Below, in pieces: positions 10,724-19,813 of a stretch of DNA of 64,000 nt (position 1 is its first letter; each line of letters starts with the position of its first letter). The stretch spans positions 6,533,605 through 6,597,604 of the forward strand of contig NZ_KB913032.1 in NCBI RefSeq assembly GCF_000384215.1. The letters are read 5' to 3'. The position numbers and the translations under genes were made by a program. The notes under the pieces were generated by a model that was given only the letters and a program-made list of their open reading frames with translations, was not told the DNA's origin and did not search any database. This stretch comes from Amycolatopsis alba DSM 44262 (lineage in GTDB: Bacteria > Actinomycetota > Actinomycetes > Mycobacteriales > Pseudonocardiaceae).

Positions 10724-11668
10724 GTGAAGAACGAGAAGGGCGAACGTCCTTCCTGGGCACCGCCGGTGCTCCGCGGGGAGCGGATGGAGGCGGGCCTGCG
10801 CACGCTCGAACTCGACGTGCGCCGCCGTCTCGACGGTCTGCTGCAGGGCAACCATCTCGGCCTTGTGCCGGGACCGGGTTCGGAACCGGGGGAGGCCCGG
10901 CCGTACCAGCCCGGTGACGACGTCCGCCGGATGGACTGGGCGGTCACCGCGCGGACGACGAGCCCGCACATCCGGGAGACCGTCGCCGACCGCGAGCTGG
11001 AGACATGGCTGGTGGCGGACGTGTCCGCGAGTCTCGACTTCGGCACGGCGCTGTGCGAGAAACGCGACCTGGTCGTCTGCGCGACCGCCGCGGTCGCGCA
11101 TCTGACCGGCGGCGGTGGCAACCGGATCGGCGCGCTCGTCTCCAACGGGGCGGGCAGCATCACGCGGATCCCCGCGCGCGGCGGGCTCCCGCACGCGCGG
11201 GGGCTGGTCCGCAAGCTCGCCGAGACCCCGCGCGCCGAGGAAGGCGTCCGCGGGGATCTCGCCGCGGCACTGGAGAAACTGCGCCGTCCGCCCCGCCGTC
11301 GCGGGCTCGCCGTCGTGATCTCCGATTTCCTCGGTGACACCGAATGGCAGCGCCCGTTGCGCGCGCTCGGCGGGCACCACGACCTCATCGCCATCGAAGT
11401 CCTCGACCCGCGCGACATCGACCTGCCCGACGTGGGCACCGTCGTGCTGGCCGACCCGGAGACAGGGAAACAGCGCGAAGTGCACGCTTCGGCCTTGCTG
11501 CGCAAGGAATTCGGCGCCGCGGCGCACGCTCACCGGCAGGAGGTCGCGGCCGCGCTGCGCCGGGCCGGTGCCGCGCATCTGGTGCTGCGCACCGACTCGG
11601 ACTGGATCGCGGACATGGTCCGGTTCGTGGTGGCCCGCAAACGCCGCTGGTCCGGTGGTGTCGCGTGA
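10724..11668 (+). CDS. DUF58 domain protein (MoxR partner)
   Basis: 314 residues. The conserved DUF58 core RPYQPGDDVRRMDWAVTAR is at about residues 58-76, followed by a VWA-like half with LVADVSASLDFG and VVISDFLGD. Members act with MoxR ATPases and VWA proteins; the biochemical role is unproven. GTG at 10724 lies 10 nt after the moxR stop with GGGAAGCGA as ribosome-binding site, and the end overlaps the next start in GTGA, so the three genes form one operon. It corresponds in position to Rv1480. Confidence 0.88.
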   Translation: MKNEKGERPSWAPPVLRGERMEAGLRTLELDVRRRLDGLLQGNHLGLVPGPGSEPGEARPYQPGDDVRRMDWAVTARTTSPHIRETVADRELETWLVADVSASLDFGTALCEKRDLVVCATAAVAHLTGGGGNRIGALVSNGAGSITRIPARGGLPHARGLVRKLAETPRAEEGVRGDLAAALEKLRRPPRRRGLAVVISDFLGDTEWQRPLRALGGHHDLIAIEVLDPRDIDLPDVGTVVLADPETGKQREVHASALLRKEFGAAAHAHRQEVAAALRRAGAAHLVLRTDSDWIADMVRFVVARKRRWSGGVA

Positions 11669-12645
11669 GCCTGACCGGATTCGCGTCGCCGTGGTGGTTC
11701 CTGCTGCTGCTGGCGGTCGCCGCGGTGGCCGTGGGCTACGTGCTCTCCCAGCGAGCGCGGCGCAAGCGCACCATGCGGTTCGCCAACCTGGAACTGCTGG
11801 AGAAGGTCGCGCCGAAGAGCCAGGGGTGGGTGCGGCACGTCCCCGCCATCCTGATCGTGCTCTCGCTGCTGGTGCTCACCGTCGCGCTCGCCGGGCCGAC
11901 GGCCGAGCAGAAGGTGCCCCGTAACCGCGCCACCGTGATGCTGGTGATCGACACCTCGCTGTCGATGGAGGCGACCGACGTCGCCCCGACCCGGTTGAAG
12001 GCGGCTCAGGAGTCGGCGCGCTCGTTCGCGCAGAACATGACCCCTGGGGTGAACCTCGGGCTGATCTCCTTCGCGGGGACGGCGACCGTGCTGGTCGCGC
12101 CGACCACCGATCGCGGTGGCGTCGTGAAGGCGATCGACAACCTGAAGCTGGCGCAGTCGACGGCCACCGGCGAAGGGATCTTCGCCGCGTTGCAGTCGAT
12201 CGAGAGCTTCTCGGCGATCGTCGGCGGCGCGGAAGGCCCGCCGCCCGCCCGGATCGTCCTGATGAGCGACGGCAAGCAGACCGTCCCGGACGACCTGTAC
12301 GCACCGCGAGGCGGCTACACGGCCGCGCAGGCGGCGAAGCAGGCCCAGGTGCCGATCTCGTCGATCTCGTTCGGGACCACGCACGGCTCCGTCGACATCG
12401 ACGGCAAGCCCCAGGACGTGAAGGTCGACGACGAATCACTGGAGGAGATCGCCCGCCTTTCCGGTGGCGACTTCTACAAGGCGGCGAGCGCGGACGAGCT
12501 GAAACGCGTGTACGACGACCTCGGTGAGCAGATCGGGTACGAGCTGAAGGACGCCGACGCGAGCAGGCCTTGGGTCATCGTCGGGACCTTGGTGCTGATG
12601 ATCGGTGCCGCCGCTTCGCTCTTCCTGGGGCAGCGCCTGCCGTAA
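11665..12645 (+). CDS. VWA-domain membrane protein (BatA-like, Rv1481-type)
   Basis: 326 residues. Two N-terminal membrane helices (about 9-28 and 59-77), a von Willebrand A domain with the metal-binding MIDAS start DTSLS (96-100), the TGEG and LMSDG portions of the site, and one C-terminal helix (about 302-322). This is the architecture of the Bat/aerotolerance proteins; the domain probably lies outside the membrane and binds a partner handled by MoxR. The GTG start overlaps the DUF58 stop by 4 nt. The convergent HAF-repeat gene begins to the right with only 24 nt between stops. Confidence 0.9.
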   Translation: MSLTGFASPWWFLLLLAVAAVAVGYVLSQRARRKRTMRFANLELLEKVAPKSQGWVRHVPAILIVLSLLVLTVALAGPTAEQKVPRNRATVMLVIDTSLSMEATDVAPTRLKAAQESARSFAQNMTPGVNLGLISFAGTATVLVAPTTDRGGVVKAIDNLKLAQSTATGEGIFAALQSIESFSAIVGGAEGPPPARIVLMSDGKQTVPDDLYAPRGGYTAAQAAKQAQVPISSISFGTTHGSVDIDGKPQDVKVDDESLEEIARLSGGDFYKAASADELKRVYDDLGEQIGYELKDADASRPWVIVGTLVLMIGAAASLFLGQRLP

Positions 12646-12669
12646 CCCATGTGGTGGCGCGGGATCCGG

Positions 12670-14667
12670 CTACCGGCTCAGCACCGGTCGGATCCCCGCT
12701 TCCGAGGTGGCAGGCCAGCGCACCGCGTGCACTTGACCGGCGCCGTTGTCGGACGAGCCCACGATCTCACCGAGGGCGTTGATGCCGTCAGCCTTGGTCT
12801 CCTGTCCGCCGGGCAGCGACGGCAACACGGTCACCTTCCCGTCCGCGGCCCAGCGCAGCGCCCGCCCCGGAGCCCCGGCGACACCGAATTGGTACCAGCC
12901 CGACACGACCCCGGTGTCGCTGATCCCGCTCGCCTCGCCGCGGCTGGTGCCCTCGGGAAGGGCCAGCTCGGTGATCCGGCCGTCCGGACTCCACCGGACG
13001 GGGTGATCCCCGGAGTAGCCGACGACGTCGCCACGATCGTTGAGTGCGACGGCATGGGTGTACTTCTCGCCGGGCAGGCCGGTCAGCTCGGTGATCGTCC
13101 CGTCCGGGTCCCAGCGGACGACGTGCTCGTTGGTCTCATTGCGGATTCCGGAACTGCCGATGATCACCCCGCGGTTGTTGATCGCCTTCGCGGCGCCACC
13201 GGCGTCGCCGGGCAGGAGGGGCAAGAGGCTCGGCGTCCCGTCCGGGGCCCATCGGGTCGGCTGCGCGCTGCCGCGCCGGGAACTCGCGCTGCCGACGATC
13301 ACCCCACTGTCGTTGATCCCATAGGCGCGTGAACGGTAGGTGTGGTACTCCGGCTCCTTGAGGGCCGTGATGGTCCCGTCCCGTTCCCAGCGGATCGCGC
13401 GGTCCTTGTTCAGCTTCTGGTTGTCGGTACCCACGATGACGCCGTGGGCGTTGATGGCGTTGGCCTCCGGGCGGTTCGAGCCAGGGGAGAGGTCGGTGAG
13501 GACCCCGCCCTGTGTCCAGGTGACCGGGTGAATCACCCCGTCCGGGGTGAGGGACTGGCCGATGGCCTGTCCGTGCACGTTGATCGCGAAAGCCTCCGCG
13601 CGGTCGCCCCCTGGGAACGAACGGCTCAGATCGGTGGCCTTGTCCGGCGCCGTCCAGCGCGCGGCGTGCCTTCCGCGGACGGAGGTCTGCTCCGATTCAC
13701 CGGCCACGACGCCGCGGGAGTTGATCGCCGCACCCGCGCTCTGGTCGTGTCCCGGCAGGGTGCCGAGGCCGGTGATCGCGCCCCGCGCGTCCCACACCAC
13801 CGCGGAGTGATGGCCGCCCCCGACGCTGGAGATGCCGGTGACGACACCGGAGTCGTTGATCGCCCTGGCATCGCCCCCTGGGTTCTCGGGGCGGAGGAAG
13901 GGCAGGGCGGTGGCGGTGCCGTTCGCGGCCCAGCGCACCGGGTGGGCGCCGGAACCGCCCACGACGACCCCGGCGTTGTTGACACCTTGGGCCGAACCGC
14001 GGTCGTCGCCGGGAAGCAGGGGCAGCCGGACCACCGTGCCGTCCGGGTTCCAGCGCACGGGCTGCTCCCCGGAGGTCCCGGCGATCACGCCCGCGTCGTT
14101 GATCGCCGCGGCTGCCGACTTGGTGTCGCCCGGTGCCAAGGGAAGCAGGGTCATGACGCCCTTCGCGTCCCACCGCGCCGCGCGTTCGACCGGCGGGGAG
14201 CCGATCGAGACGGTGCCTGCCACGACGCCCGCGGTGTTGACCGCGGTGGCTTCCGAGTGCTCGTAGCGATCCGGCGAGCTCAACTCGGTGAACGAGCCGT
14301 CCGGACGCCACAGCACGGGCCGCCGGATGGACATGTCGTCGTAGGCCGAACCGGCGATGAACCCCTTGGCGTTGATCGCCCGCGCTTCGGTCATGCGGTG
14401 CGTGCTCGGCACCGCGAGCGGGGCCACCGCGCCGTCGGGGTTCCAGCGCGCGGCGATCGACCCTTTGGCCGGGGTGCTGTAGACGCCGGCCATGGTGCCG
14501 TCGTCGTTGATCGCGGCGACGCGGCTGTCGCTGTCGACGGGGAACGCGCCGAGGTCGACGATCGGCGCCGAGGCACCCGCCGCCTCCTGCGCGCCGCCCG
14601 CGGCGATGGCGCCGCCGAGCAGAAGGACCGAGAAAAACCTGCACAGCAAGAACTTTCCCCGCACCAC
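12670..14667 (-). CDS. Secreted HAF-repeat protein
   Basis: 665 residues. A signal peptide (VVRGKFLLCRFFSVLLL, cleaved near AAGA) precedes roughly fourteen tandem repeats of about 45 residues, each with the pattern AIND-GV-AG, then HPVRW-PDGT, then LPLLPGD. These are HAF-type repeats found in secreted actinobacterial and cyanobacterial proteins, probably a beta-propeller-like fold; no catalytic site is evident and the function is unknown. GTG 14667 is chosen because GGGAGGGG lies 5 nt upstream; GTG 14664 is equally possible, and an upstream ORF start would put 31 non-signal residues first. It interrupts the moxR-fabG1 backbone. Confidence 0.82.
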   Translation of the reverse strand: MVRGKFLLCRFFSVLLLGGAIAAGGAQEAAGASAPIVDLGAFPVDSDSRVAAINDDGTMAGVYSTPAKGSIAARWNPDGAVAPLAVPSTHRMTEARAINAKGFIAGSAYDDMSIRRPVLWRPDGSFTELSSPDRYEHSEATAVNTAGVVAGTVSIGSPPVERAARWDAKGVMTLLPLAPGDTKSAAAAINDAGVIAGTSGEQPVRWNPDGTVVRLPLLPGDDRGSAQGVNNAGVVVGGSGAHPVRWAANGTATALPFLRPENPGGDARAINDSGVVTGISSVGGGHHSAVVWDARGAITGLGTLPGHDQSAGAAINSRGVVAGESEQTSVRGRHAARWTAPDKATDLSRSFPGGDRAEAFAINVHGQAIGQSLTPDGVIHPVTWTQGGVLTDLSPGSNRPEANAINAHGVIVGTDNQKLNKDRAIRWERDGTITALKEPEYHTYRSRAYGINDSGVIVGSASSRRGSAQPTRWAPDGTPSLLPLLPGDAGGAAKAINNRGVIIGSSGIRNETNEHVVRWDPDGTITELTGLPGEKYTHAVALNDRGDVVGYSGDHPVRWSPDGRITELALPEGTSRGEASGISDTGVVSGWYQFGVAGAPGRALRWAADGKVTVLPSLPGGQETKADGINALGEIVGSSDNGAGQVHAVRWPATSEAGIRPVLSR

Positions 14668-14787
14668 GTGAACCCCTCCCGATCCGCCTGAGTGCGCCGC
14701 CCACCGGAGTATGGCGAAACACGGGCAGCGGCCGGAACCGCTGATCGGACGCGGGCACACTCGTCCGCTCGCGGAGTTTTGTGTCCT

Positions 14788-14818
14788 TTGTGGAGATACG
14801 GAATCCGTTGATCCACAA
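14788..14818. promoter_or_regulatory. 31-bp concentric dyad between trmL and the HAF gene
   Basis: TTGTGGA (14788-14794) and TCCACAA (14812-14818) flank a centred ACGGAATCCGT palindrome, all sharing one axis. It is 22 nt after the trmL stop and 120 nt before the HAF start. There is no U tract, so an operator is at least as likely as a terminator. Confidence 0.4.
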
Positions 14819-14839
14819 GGGTCTTACGGGGGATTCGAC

Positions 14840-15301
14840 TCAGGGGGTGGCGAAGCCGTGCTGCCGCCAAGCCTCGTAGACGCTGATCGCCGCGGTGTTC
14901 GACAGGTTCAGCGATCGGCTCGACGGCAGCATCGGCAGCCGCACCCGATCGGTCACCTGCGAGGACTCCTGGACCTCACTGGGCAACCCCGCGGACTCCG
15001 GCCCGAACATCAGCACGTCACCGGGCTCGTACGCGACGTCGGTGTGCAGCCGCGTCGCCGAGGCGCTGAACGCGAAGACACGGGCGGGCAGCAAGACCGC
15101 CCACGCCGCGTCGAGATCCGCGTGGACGTGGACGCGCGCGAGGTCGTGGTAGTCGAGCCCGGCGCGCCGCAGCTGCTTGTCCTCCAGCGTGAAACCGAGC
15201 GGCTCCACCAGGTGGAGCTCACAGCCGGTGTTCGCGGTCAAGCGGATCGCGTTACCCGTGTTGGGCGGGATTTCGGGGCGGTAGAACAGGATGCGGAACA
15301 C
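14840..15301 (-). CDS. trmL: tRNA (cytidine(34)-2'-O)-methyltransferase, TrmL type
   Basis: 153 residues, the normal length for this SPOUT enzyme, which methylates the wobble ribose of leucine tRNAs. Signature segments are PEIPPNTGNAIRLTANTG near the N-terminus, HLVEPLGF, the knot motifs LMFGPESAGLP and LPMLPSSRSLNLSNTAAI. The GTG at 15301 gives VFRILFYRPEIPPNTGN, which aligns with other family members; no ribosome-binding site is seen there, and in-frame starts at 15325 or 15358 remain possible. It stands alone, divergent from phoD. Confidence 0.88.
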   Translation of the reverse strand: MFRILFYRPEIPPNTGNAIRLTANTGCELHLVEPLGFTLEDKQLRRAGLDYHDLARVHVHADLDAAWAVLLPARVFAFSASATRLHTDVAYEPGDVLMFGPESAGLPSEVQESSQVTDRVRLPMLPSSRSLNLSNTAAISVYEAWRQHGFATP

Positions 15302-15412
15302 GAGGGTTGATCGTCTTTCGTTCACGGGCGCTTCGCCTTGGCGCGGCCGGGTGGCCATCAAGCCGGACGAGCATGAGGCCCGCCCGTGACCATCCCACCA
15401 CAGGAGGGCTTC

Positions 15413-17008
15413 ATGCCTTCACTCCCTCACCCCCTGTCGCGGCGCCGCTTCCTCGGTTACGGCTCCGCGGGCGCGGCCGCCGTCCTGCTGGGGACCGGTG
15501 CCTGGAACGCCGCCGGCGCGATGCCGCTCGCGAGCGGCTCCGGAAATCCCTTCACCCTCGGTGTCGCTTCGGGTGACCCGTTGCCCGGTGGCGTCGTGCT
15601 CTGGACCAGGCTCGCGCCGAAGCCCTACGAGGCCGACGGCTTCGGCGGTATGCCGCGGACGCCGGTCCGGGTCGAGTACGAGGTCTCGCTCGACGAGCGT
15701 TTCCGCGCGGTGATCCGTCGCGGCTCGGTGGTCGCCACGCCCGAGCTCGGCCATTCCGTGCACCCCGAGATCCACGGGCTCGCGCCGGACCACGAGTACT
15801 TCTACCGCTTCCGTACCGGTGGAGTGATCTCGCCGGTCGGCCGCACCCGGACAGCGCCCGTCGCGTGGTCTTCGCCGCGTGAGCTGAACTTCGCGTTCGC
15901 GTCCTGCCAGAACTGGGAAGCCGGGCACTTCACCGCGTACGACCACATGGCGGCCGAGGACCTCGACCTGGTCGTGCACCTGGGTGACTACCTCTACGAG
16001 AGTGGCGTCACGGGTGTCGGCCGCGGCACGCCGGTGGGCCCGCAGTTCAAGGGCGAGACCTTCGACCTGGCCCGCTACCGGCTCCAGTACGCGCTCTACA
16101 AGTCCGAAGCGCCGCTGATGGCCGCGCACGCCGCGTTCCCGTGGATCCACGTCAACGACGACCACGAGGTGGAGAACAACTGGGCGGGCGACCACTCCCA
16201 GGAGGACAACGAGCCCGACCAGGACCCGGTGGTCTTCCGCCGGCGCCGCGCGCAGGCCTTCCAGGCGATGTACGAGCACCTGCCGTACCGCATCGCGCAG
16301 CTGCCGAAGGGGCCGGACGCGCGGCTTCACCGCCGCCTGAGCTACGGCACACTGGCCGACTTCACCATGCTCGACACCCGCCAGTACCGCGACGACCAGC
16401 CGTGCGGCGACGGCCAGTCGGCGAACTGCACCGAGCGGTTCGACGAGGACCGCACCCTGCTCGGTGCGGAACAGCGGAAGTGGCTGCTCGACGGCTTCTC
16501 CCGGTCCCGCGCGCGGTGGCAGATCCTCGGGAACCAGGCGCCGATGGGCCAGACCGACACCGACGCGGGCGAGCCGACCAACGTCTACCTCGACCCGTGG
16601 GACGGCTACGTCGCCGACCGCGACCGTGTGCTCGCCGCGGCGCAGGACCGGGGGGTGCGGAACCTGGTGGTCATCACCGGTGACCGGCACCAGAACTACG
16701 CCTGGGACCTCAAGCGGAACTTCGGCGACCCTGGTTCGCCCACCGTGGCGAGCGAGTTCGTCGGGACGTCGATCACCAGCGGCGGCAACGGCGCGGACAT
16801 GACGCCCGCCGGTGAGAACCTGCTGAAGGCCAACCCGCACATGAAGTTCTTCAACAACCAGCGCGGGTACGTCCGGGTCAACGTCGACCGGCACCGCTGG
16901 CAAAGCGACTTCCGGGTGGTGCCGTTCGTGAACACCCCCGGCGCGCCGATCAGCACGCGGGCCAGCTACGTCGTCGAAGACCGGCGTCCCGGCGTTCAGT
17001 CCGCCTGA
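15413..17008 (+). CDS. phoD: Alkaline phosphatase D, Tat-exported
   Basis: 531 residues. The N-terminus is a twin-arginine signal (SRRRFLGYGSAGAAAVLLG) followed by the PhoD N-terminal beta domain and a metallophosphatase domain with FASCQNWEAG, HLGDYLYES, NDDHEVENNWAGD and VITGDRHQNYAWD supplying metal ligands. PhoD enzymes hydrolyse phosphomonoesters and diesters outside the membrane using iron and calcium. ATG 15413 follows CAGGAGGGC; a GTG at 15386 would add nine residues before the signal. No convincing Pho box was seen upstream. The 3' end overlaps the convergent thioesterase by 13 nt. Confidence 0.92.
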   Translation: MPSLPHPLSRRRFLGYGSAGAAAVLLGTGAWNAAGAMPLASGSGNPFTLGVASGDPLPGGVVLWTRLAPKPYEADGFGGMPRTPVRVEYEVSLDERFRAVIRRGSVVATPELGHSVHPEIHGLAPDHEYFYRFRTGGVISPVGRTRTAPVAWSSPRELNFAFASCQNWEAGHFTAYDHMAAEDLDLVVHLGDYLYESGVTGVGRGTPVGPQFKGETFDLARYRLQYALYKSEAPLMAAHAAFPWIHVNDDHEVENNWAGDHSQEDNEPDQDPVVFRRRRAQAFQAMYEHLPYRIAQLPKGPDARLHRRLSYGTLADFTMLDTRQYRDDQPCGDGQSANCTERFDEDRTLLGAEQRKWLLDGFSRSRARWQILGNQAPMGQTDTDAGEPTNVYLDPWDGYVADRDRVLAAAQDRGVRNLVVITGDRHQNYAWDLKRNFGDPGSPTVASEFVGTSITSGGNGADMTPAGENLLKANPHMKFFNNQRGYVRVNVDRHRWQSDFRVVPFVNTPGAPISTRASYVVEDRRPGVQSA

Positions 17009-17427
17009 GCGGGCAGGAGGGCGGCGTACACCTCGCGCACGGCCGCGGGTGGCGCCGCCTTCTTGAGCGTGGCCGGATCGACGAAGACGTAGCGGGTGTT
17101 CACCTCCGTGCACAGGTTCCCGCCGCGGGTGATCTCGAAGTCGATGATCAGCGACGTCGTGCCGAGATGGTTCAGGAACACGGAGACGACCAGTTCGTCG
17201 TCGTAACGGCAGGGCGCGCGGTAGCGGAGGTTCGATTCGGCGACGACGACGTCGACACCGCGTGCCAGTGCTTCCTCGTGGGAGCCGAAGAGGACTTTCT
17301 CCACTTCGAACATGGCCATGTCGACGTAGGCGAGATAGTTCGCGTTGAAGACGATGCCCTGCCCGTCGCACTCGTGGTAACGCACGCGCAGCGGCATTTC
17401 GACGATCGGTTTCCGTGGCTCGGTCAC
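16996..17427 (-). CDS. Acyl-CoA thioesterase, 4-hydroxybenzoyl-CoA/YbgC type
   Basis: 143 residues. The hot-dog fold signature RVRYHECDGQGIVFNANYLAYVD carries the catalytic aspartate equivalent (CDGQG) and the tyrosine of the NYL segment. The remaining strands LNHLGTTSLIIDFEI and TRYVFVDP fit the family. The acyl-CoA substrate is unknown. GTG 17427 is chosen because TAGGTT on the minus strand (17440-17435) stands 7 nt upstream, a leaderless start. Its end overlaps the 3' end of phoD on the other strand. Confidence 0.82.
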   Translation of the reverse strand: MTEPRKPIVEMPLRVRYHECDGQGIVFNANYLAYVDMAMFEVEKVLFGSHEEALARGVDVVVAESNLRYRAPCRYDDELVVSVFLNHLGTTSLIIDFEITRGGNLCTEVNTRYVFVDPATLKKAAPPAAVREVYAALLPAQAD

Positions 17428-17441
17428 GTTTTCCAACCTAC

Positions 17442-17480
17442 GTGAAGGGCCCTTTCCCCTGCGGGGGAAGGGCCCTTCAC
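17442..17480 (-). terminator. GAAGGGCCC hairpin between esterase and thioesterase genes
   Basis: GTGAAGGGCCCTTTCCCC (17442-17459) pairs with the segment at 17463-17480 around a 3-nt loop. It starts 6 nt after the secreted esterase stop and sits just upstream of the thioesterase -10, so it separates the two transcripts. Confidence 0.7.
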
Positions 17481-17485
17481 CAGGC

Positions 17486-18772
17486 TCAGTCGATGAAGTC
17501 GATGTTCGGATGCCGCGGCGACTCGCCGTCGAGCAGATGCCGGTCACGGCCCTTCAGGTGGAGATCGAAGAACGCGCCGATGTAGTCCCGTTGCGCGGCC
17601 ACCGAACGACCGGGATCGATGGTGCCGATGGCCGTCTTCCGCTTCTCCGGTGTCACCAGCGCTCCGAGCTGCGGCACGATGACCTGCAGATCGCTGTAGG
17701 CCATATGCGTGGTGCCGCCGCTCAGGAGCAGGTCACGCTTCCAGCCGCGCTGGTTGGCCCAGAAGTCCGCCCAGCTCCGGTCGAATTCGGGCTGACGGTG
17801 GGTGTGCTGGAGCGGCTTCCCGTCCGGGCCGACGCCTTCGGCGCCCATCAGCATGAACGGCCGGTCCAGGCCGCGTTTCGTGACCTCGCCGGGGATGTAG
17901 GGGCTGCCAGGGGGAAACCCGAACGCGGTCGCCATCGCGCCGTCCAGGTTGATCCCGGCGTCGACCCGCCGGTCGTGGATCATCGTCTCGCCCGCGGTGA
18001 ACCCGCCGTAGGAGTGCCCGTAGGCACCGACCTTGGACAGGTCGAGCGACCAGCCGAGCCCACGGGGCAGCCGTCGCTTCTCCGCGTCGGGGTTCTCGCC
18101 GCGGGTGATCTTCGTGAGCTGGTCGAGGACGAACCGGCTGTCGCCGACCCGCGCGTCGAGCGCCTTCTTCATGAACTCGGGACCTTCACCCGGCGGAAGC
18201 GCCGCTTCGAGCCGGCCGCCAGGGAACTCGACGGCCATGCTCTCGTAGGTGTGCGAGAGCGAGACGACCACGTAGCCGCGGCTCGCCAGGTCGTCGACGG
18301 TCGCCGAGTACGTCTCGCGAGGTGCCCCGAAACCGGGGGAGAAGAGCACGACGGGCTTCGGTGCTCCGGGCGCGACCGGGACGCCGGTCTCGGCCCTTCG
18401 CTTCGCCGAGGCCCAGTCGATGGAGCCGACCGGGACGCCGAGGTCGTTCTCGTCCGCTATGGACTGGTCGATGACGGCGCTCATGCCGGGCGTGAGCCAC
18501 GGTGCCCGCGGGCCGGCGGCGAACCGGTCGGCCGGATAGGTGACGGTGGCCATGACTTCCCGGCGCCGCTCCGGTTTCCACGGATCGGGACGGGCGTTGT
18601 CGACGAGGTGGAGATCGGTGGTGCCGATGTCGTAGTGCCCGGTGAGGCCGGGTGCGGTGAGTTTGACCTGTTGCGCCGCGACGGCGGGGGCTGCGGTGGC
18701 CAGGCCGCCGGCGAGCGCGAGGCCCGCGACCAGCGCAGAACCCCGCACCACCCTGGTGTGTCTCGATGACAC
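17486..18772 (-). CDS. Secreted alpha/beta hydrolase (PAF-acetylhydrolase/chlorophyllase-like)
   Basis: 428 residues. A signal peptide (hydrophobic residues 12-32, cleavage near AVAA) leads into an alpha/beta hydrolase. The oxyanion segment is VLFSPGFGAPRE (142-153) and the nucleophile elbow GHSYGG holds Ser254; a late TTHMAYSD supplies the histidine. The long insert between them is as in plasma PAF-acetylhydrolase-type lipases and dienelactone-like secreted esterases. GGAAGGA precedes the GTG at 18772. The gene is monocistronic, ended by the 17442-17480 hairpin. The substrate is unknown. Confidence 0.82.
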   Translation of the reverse strand: MSSRHTRVVRGSALVAGLALAGGLATAAPAVAAQQVKLTAPGLTGHYDIGTTDLHLVDNARPDPWKPERRREVMATVTYPADRFAAGPRAPWLTPGMSAVIDQSIADENDLGVPVGSIDWASAKRRAETGVPVAPGAPKPVVLFSPGFGAPRETYSATVDDLASRGYVVVSLSHTYESMAVEFPGGRLEAALPPGEGPEFMKKALDARVGDSRFVLDQLTKITRGENPDAEKRRLPRGLGWSLDLSKVGAYGHSYGGFTAGETMIHDRRVDAGINLDGAMATAFGFPPGSPYIPGEVTKRGLDRPFMLMGAEGVGPDGKPLQHTHRQPEFDRSWADFWANQRGWKRDLLLSGGTTHMAYSDLQVIVPQLGALVTPEKRKTAIGTIDPGRSVAAQRDYIGAFFDLHLKGRDRHLLDGESPRHPNIDFID

Positions 18773-18871
18773 TATGGAGTCCTTCCGGATCGGGGCGGCC
18801 GGGTGACCGCCTGTTTCCGACCCTGGCAGCGCTTCGGCGCTACGCGCATCACTCTCGAGATTGAGCCGGAC

Positions 18872-19813
18872 TCACCCGTGAAGGGCACGATAGGCCGACG
18901 CGGCTCCGGGATGCAGCGGCACCTGGCCGGTGCCGATCAGCGTCCGGACGTCGAGGAACTGGGTCCCGACGGCGGGCGCCGGGACGAGGTCGGCGGCGTG
19001 CCCGGCCAGCACTCGCGCGACGGCGGCCGCGGCGTCGTCGGGCAGCGAAGGCGCCGCGAGCAGCAGGTTCGCGACACCGATCGTCCGTAGTTCTCCGACC
19101 CCTTGATAGGCCTGCGCCGGGACGTGGACCTGGTCGTACACCGGGCCGTAGCCCGCGCGCAGGGCGGGAAGGTGGGCGTCGAGTGGGAGGAGCGTTATCG
19201 GGGTAGTGCGATTCAGGTCACTGAGCGCGGGCGTGGGGATCCCGCCGGACCAGAACAGCGCGTCGACCTCGTGGGCCACGAGCGCGTTGATCGCTTCCCC
19301 GAGCAGGAGGTTCTTCGCGTGCACCGGGATCTTGGCGCGCGCGAACAGGCGGGTGCTGAACACGGCGACGCCGGACCCGTTCGCGCCCATCGCCACCGGC
19401 CGCCCGGCCAGATCGGAAAGCGACCGCACGCCACCGTCCGCGCGGACCACGAGCTGGTGGTAGTTCTCGTAGACGCGGCCGATGGCGGAGAACGCGATCG
19501 GCACGGAGAACGGTTCCGCTCCGGCGAGGGCGGACTCGGCGACGTCGCCGAGGACGAGCCCGAGATCGGCCCGGCCGTCCCGCAGCCGTCGCAGGTTCTC
19601 GACACTGGCCTCGGTCGCGACGGCCGTCGCGCGCAGGCGCGGTTCCGCCCGGTTCAGCTGCTGGGCCAGCAGTTCGGCGAAGGCGAGATAGAAGCCGCCG
19701 CTCTCGCCCGCCGCGATGACGACCTCGCGTTCGGGGCCCTGGTAGCCCGCCGTCGAGCAGCCCGCGAGCGTGGCGAGCCCGGCGAGGAGCGCGGTGCGCC
19801 TGGTGACGGTCAT
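18872..19813 (-). CDS. TAXI-family TRAP-type solute-binding lipoprotein
   Basis: 313 residues. The N-terminus TRRTALLAGLATLAGC combines a twin-arginine-like pair with a lipobox (LAGC), so it is probably a lipoprotein anchored outside the membrane. The body matches TAXI binding proteins: AAGESGGFYLAFAELLAQQL, the DLGLVLGDVAE segment, AMGANGSGVAVFSTRLF and DALFWSGGIPTPAL. TAXI proteins normally feed TRAP transporters with fused DctQM subunits; none is encoded nearby. Instead it overlaps the sensor kinase gene by 4 nt and ends a kgtP-RR-HK operon, which suggests it serves as a ligand-binding co-sensor. Reported TAXI ligands include C5 dicarboxylates (from memory). Confidence 0.88.
   Translation of the reverse strand: MTVTRRTALLAGLATLAGCSTAGYQGPEREVVIAAGESGGFYLAFAELLAQQLNRAEPRLRATAVATEASVENLRRLRDGRADLGLVLGDVAESALAGAEPFSVPIAFSAIGRVYENYHQLVVRADGGVRSLSDLAGRPVAMGANGSGVAVFSTRLFARAKIPVHAKNLLLGEAINALVAHEVDALFWSGGIPTPALSDLNRTTPITLLPLDAHLPALRAGYGPVYDQVHVPAQAYQGVGELRTIGVANLLLAAPSLPDDAAAAVARVLAGHAADLVPAPAVGTQFLDVRTLIGTGQVPLHPGAASAYRALHG

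Noticed and set aside
12646..12669. Terminator between the VWA gene and the HAF gene
   Set aside because: The 24-nt gap has no stable hairpin.
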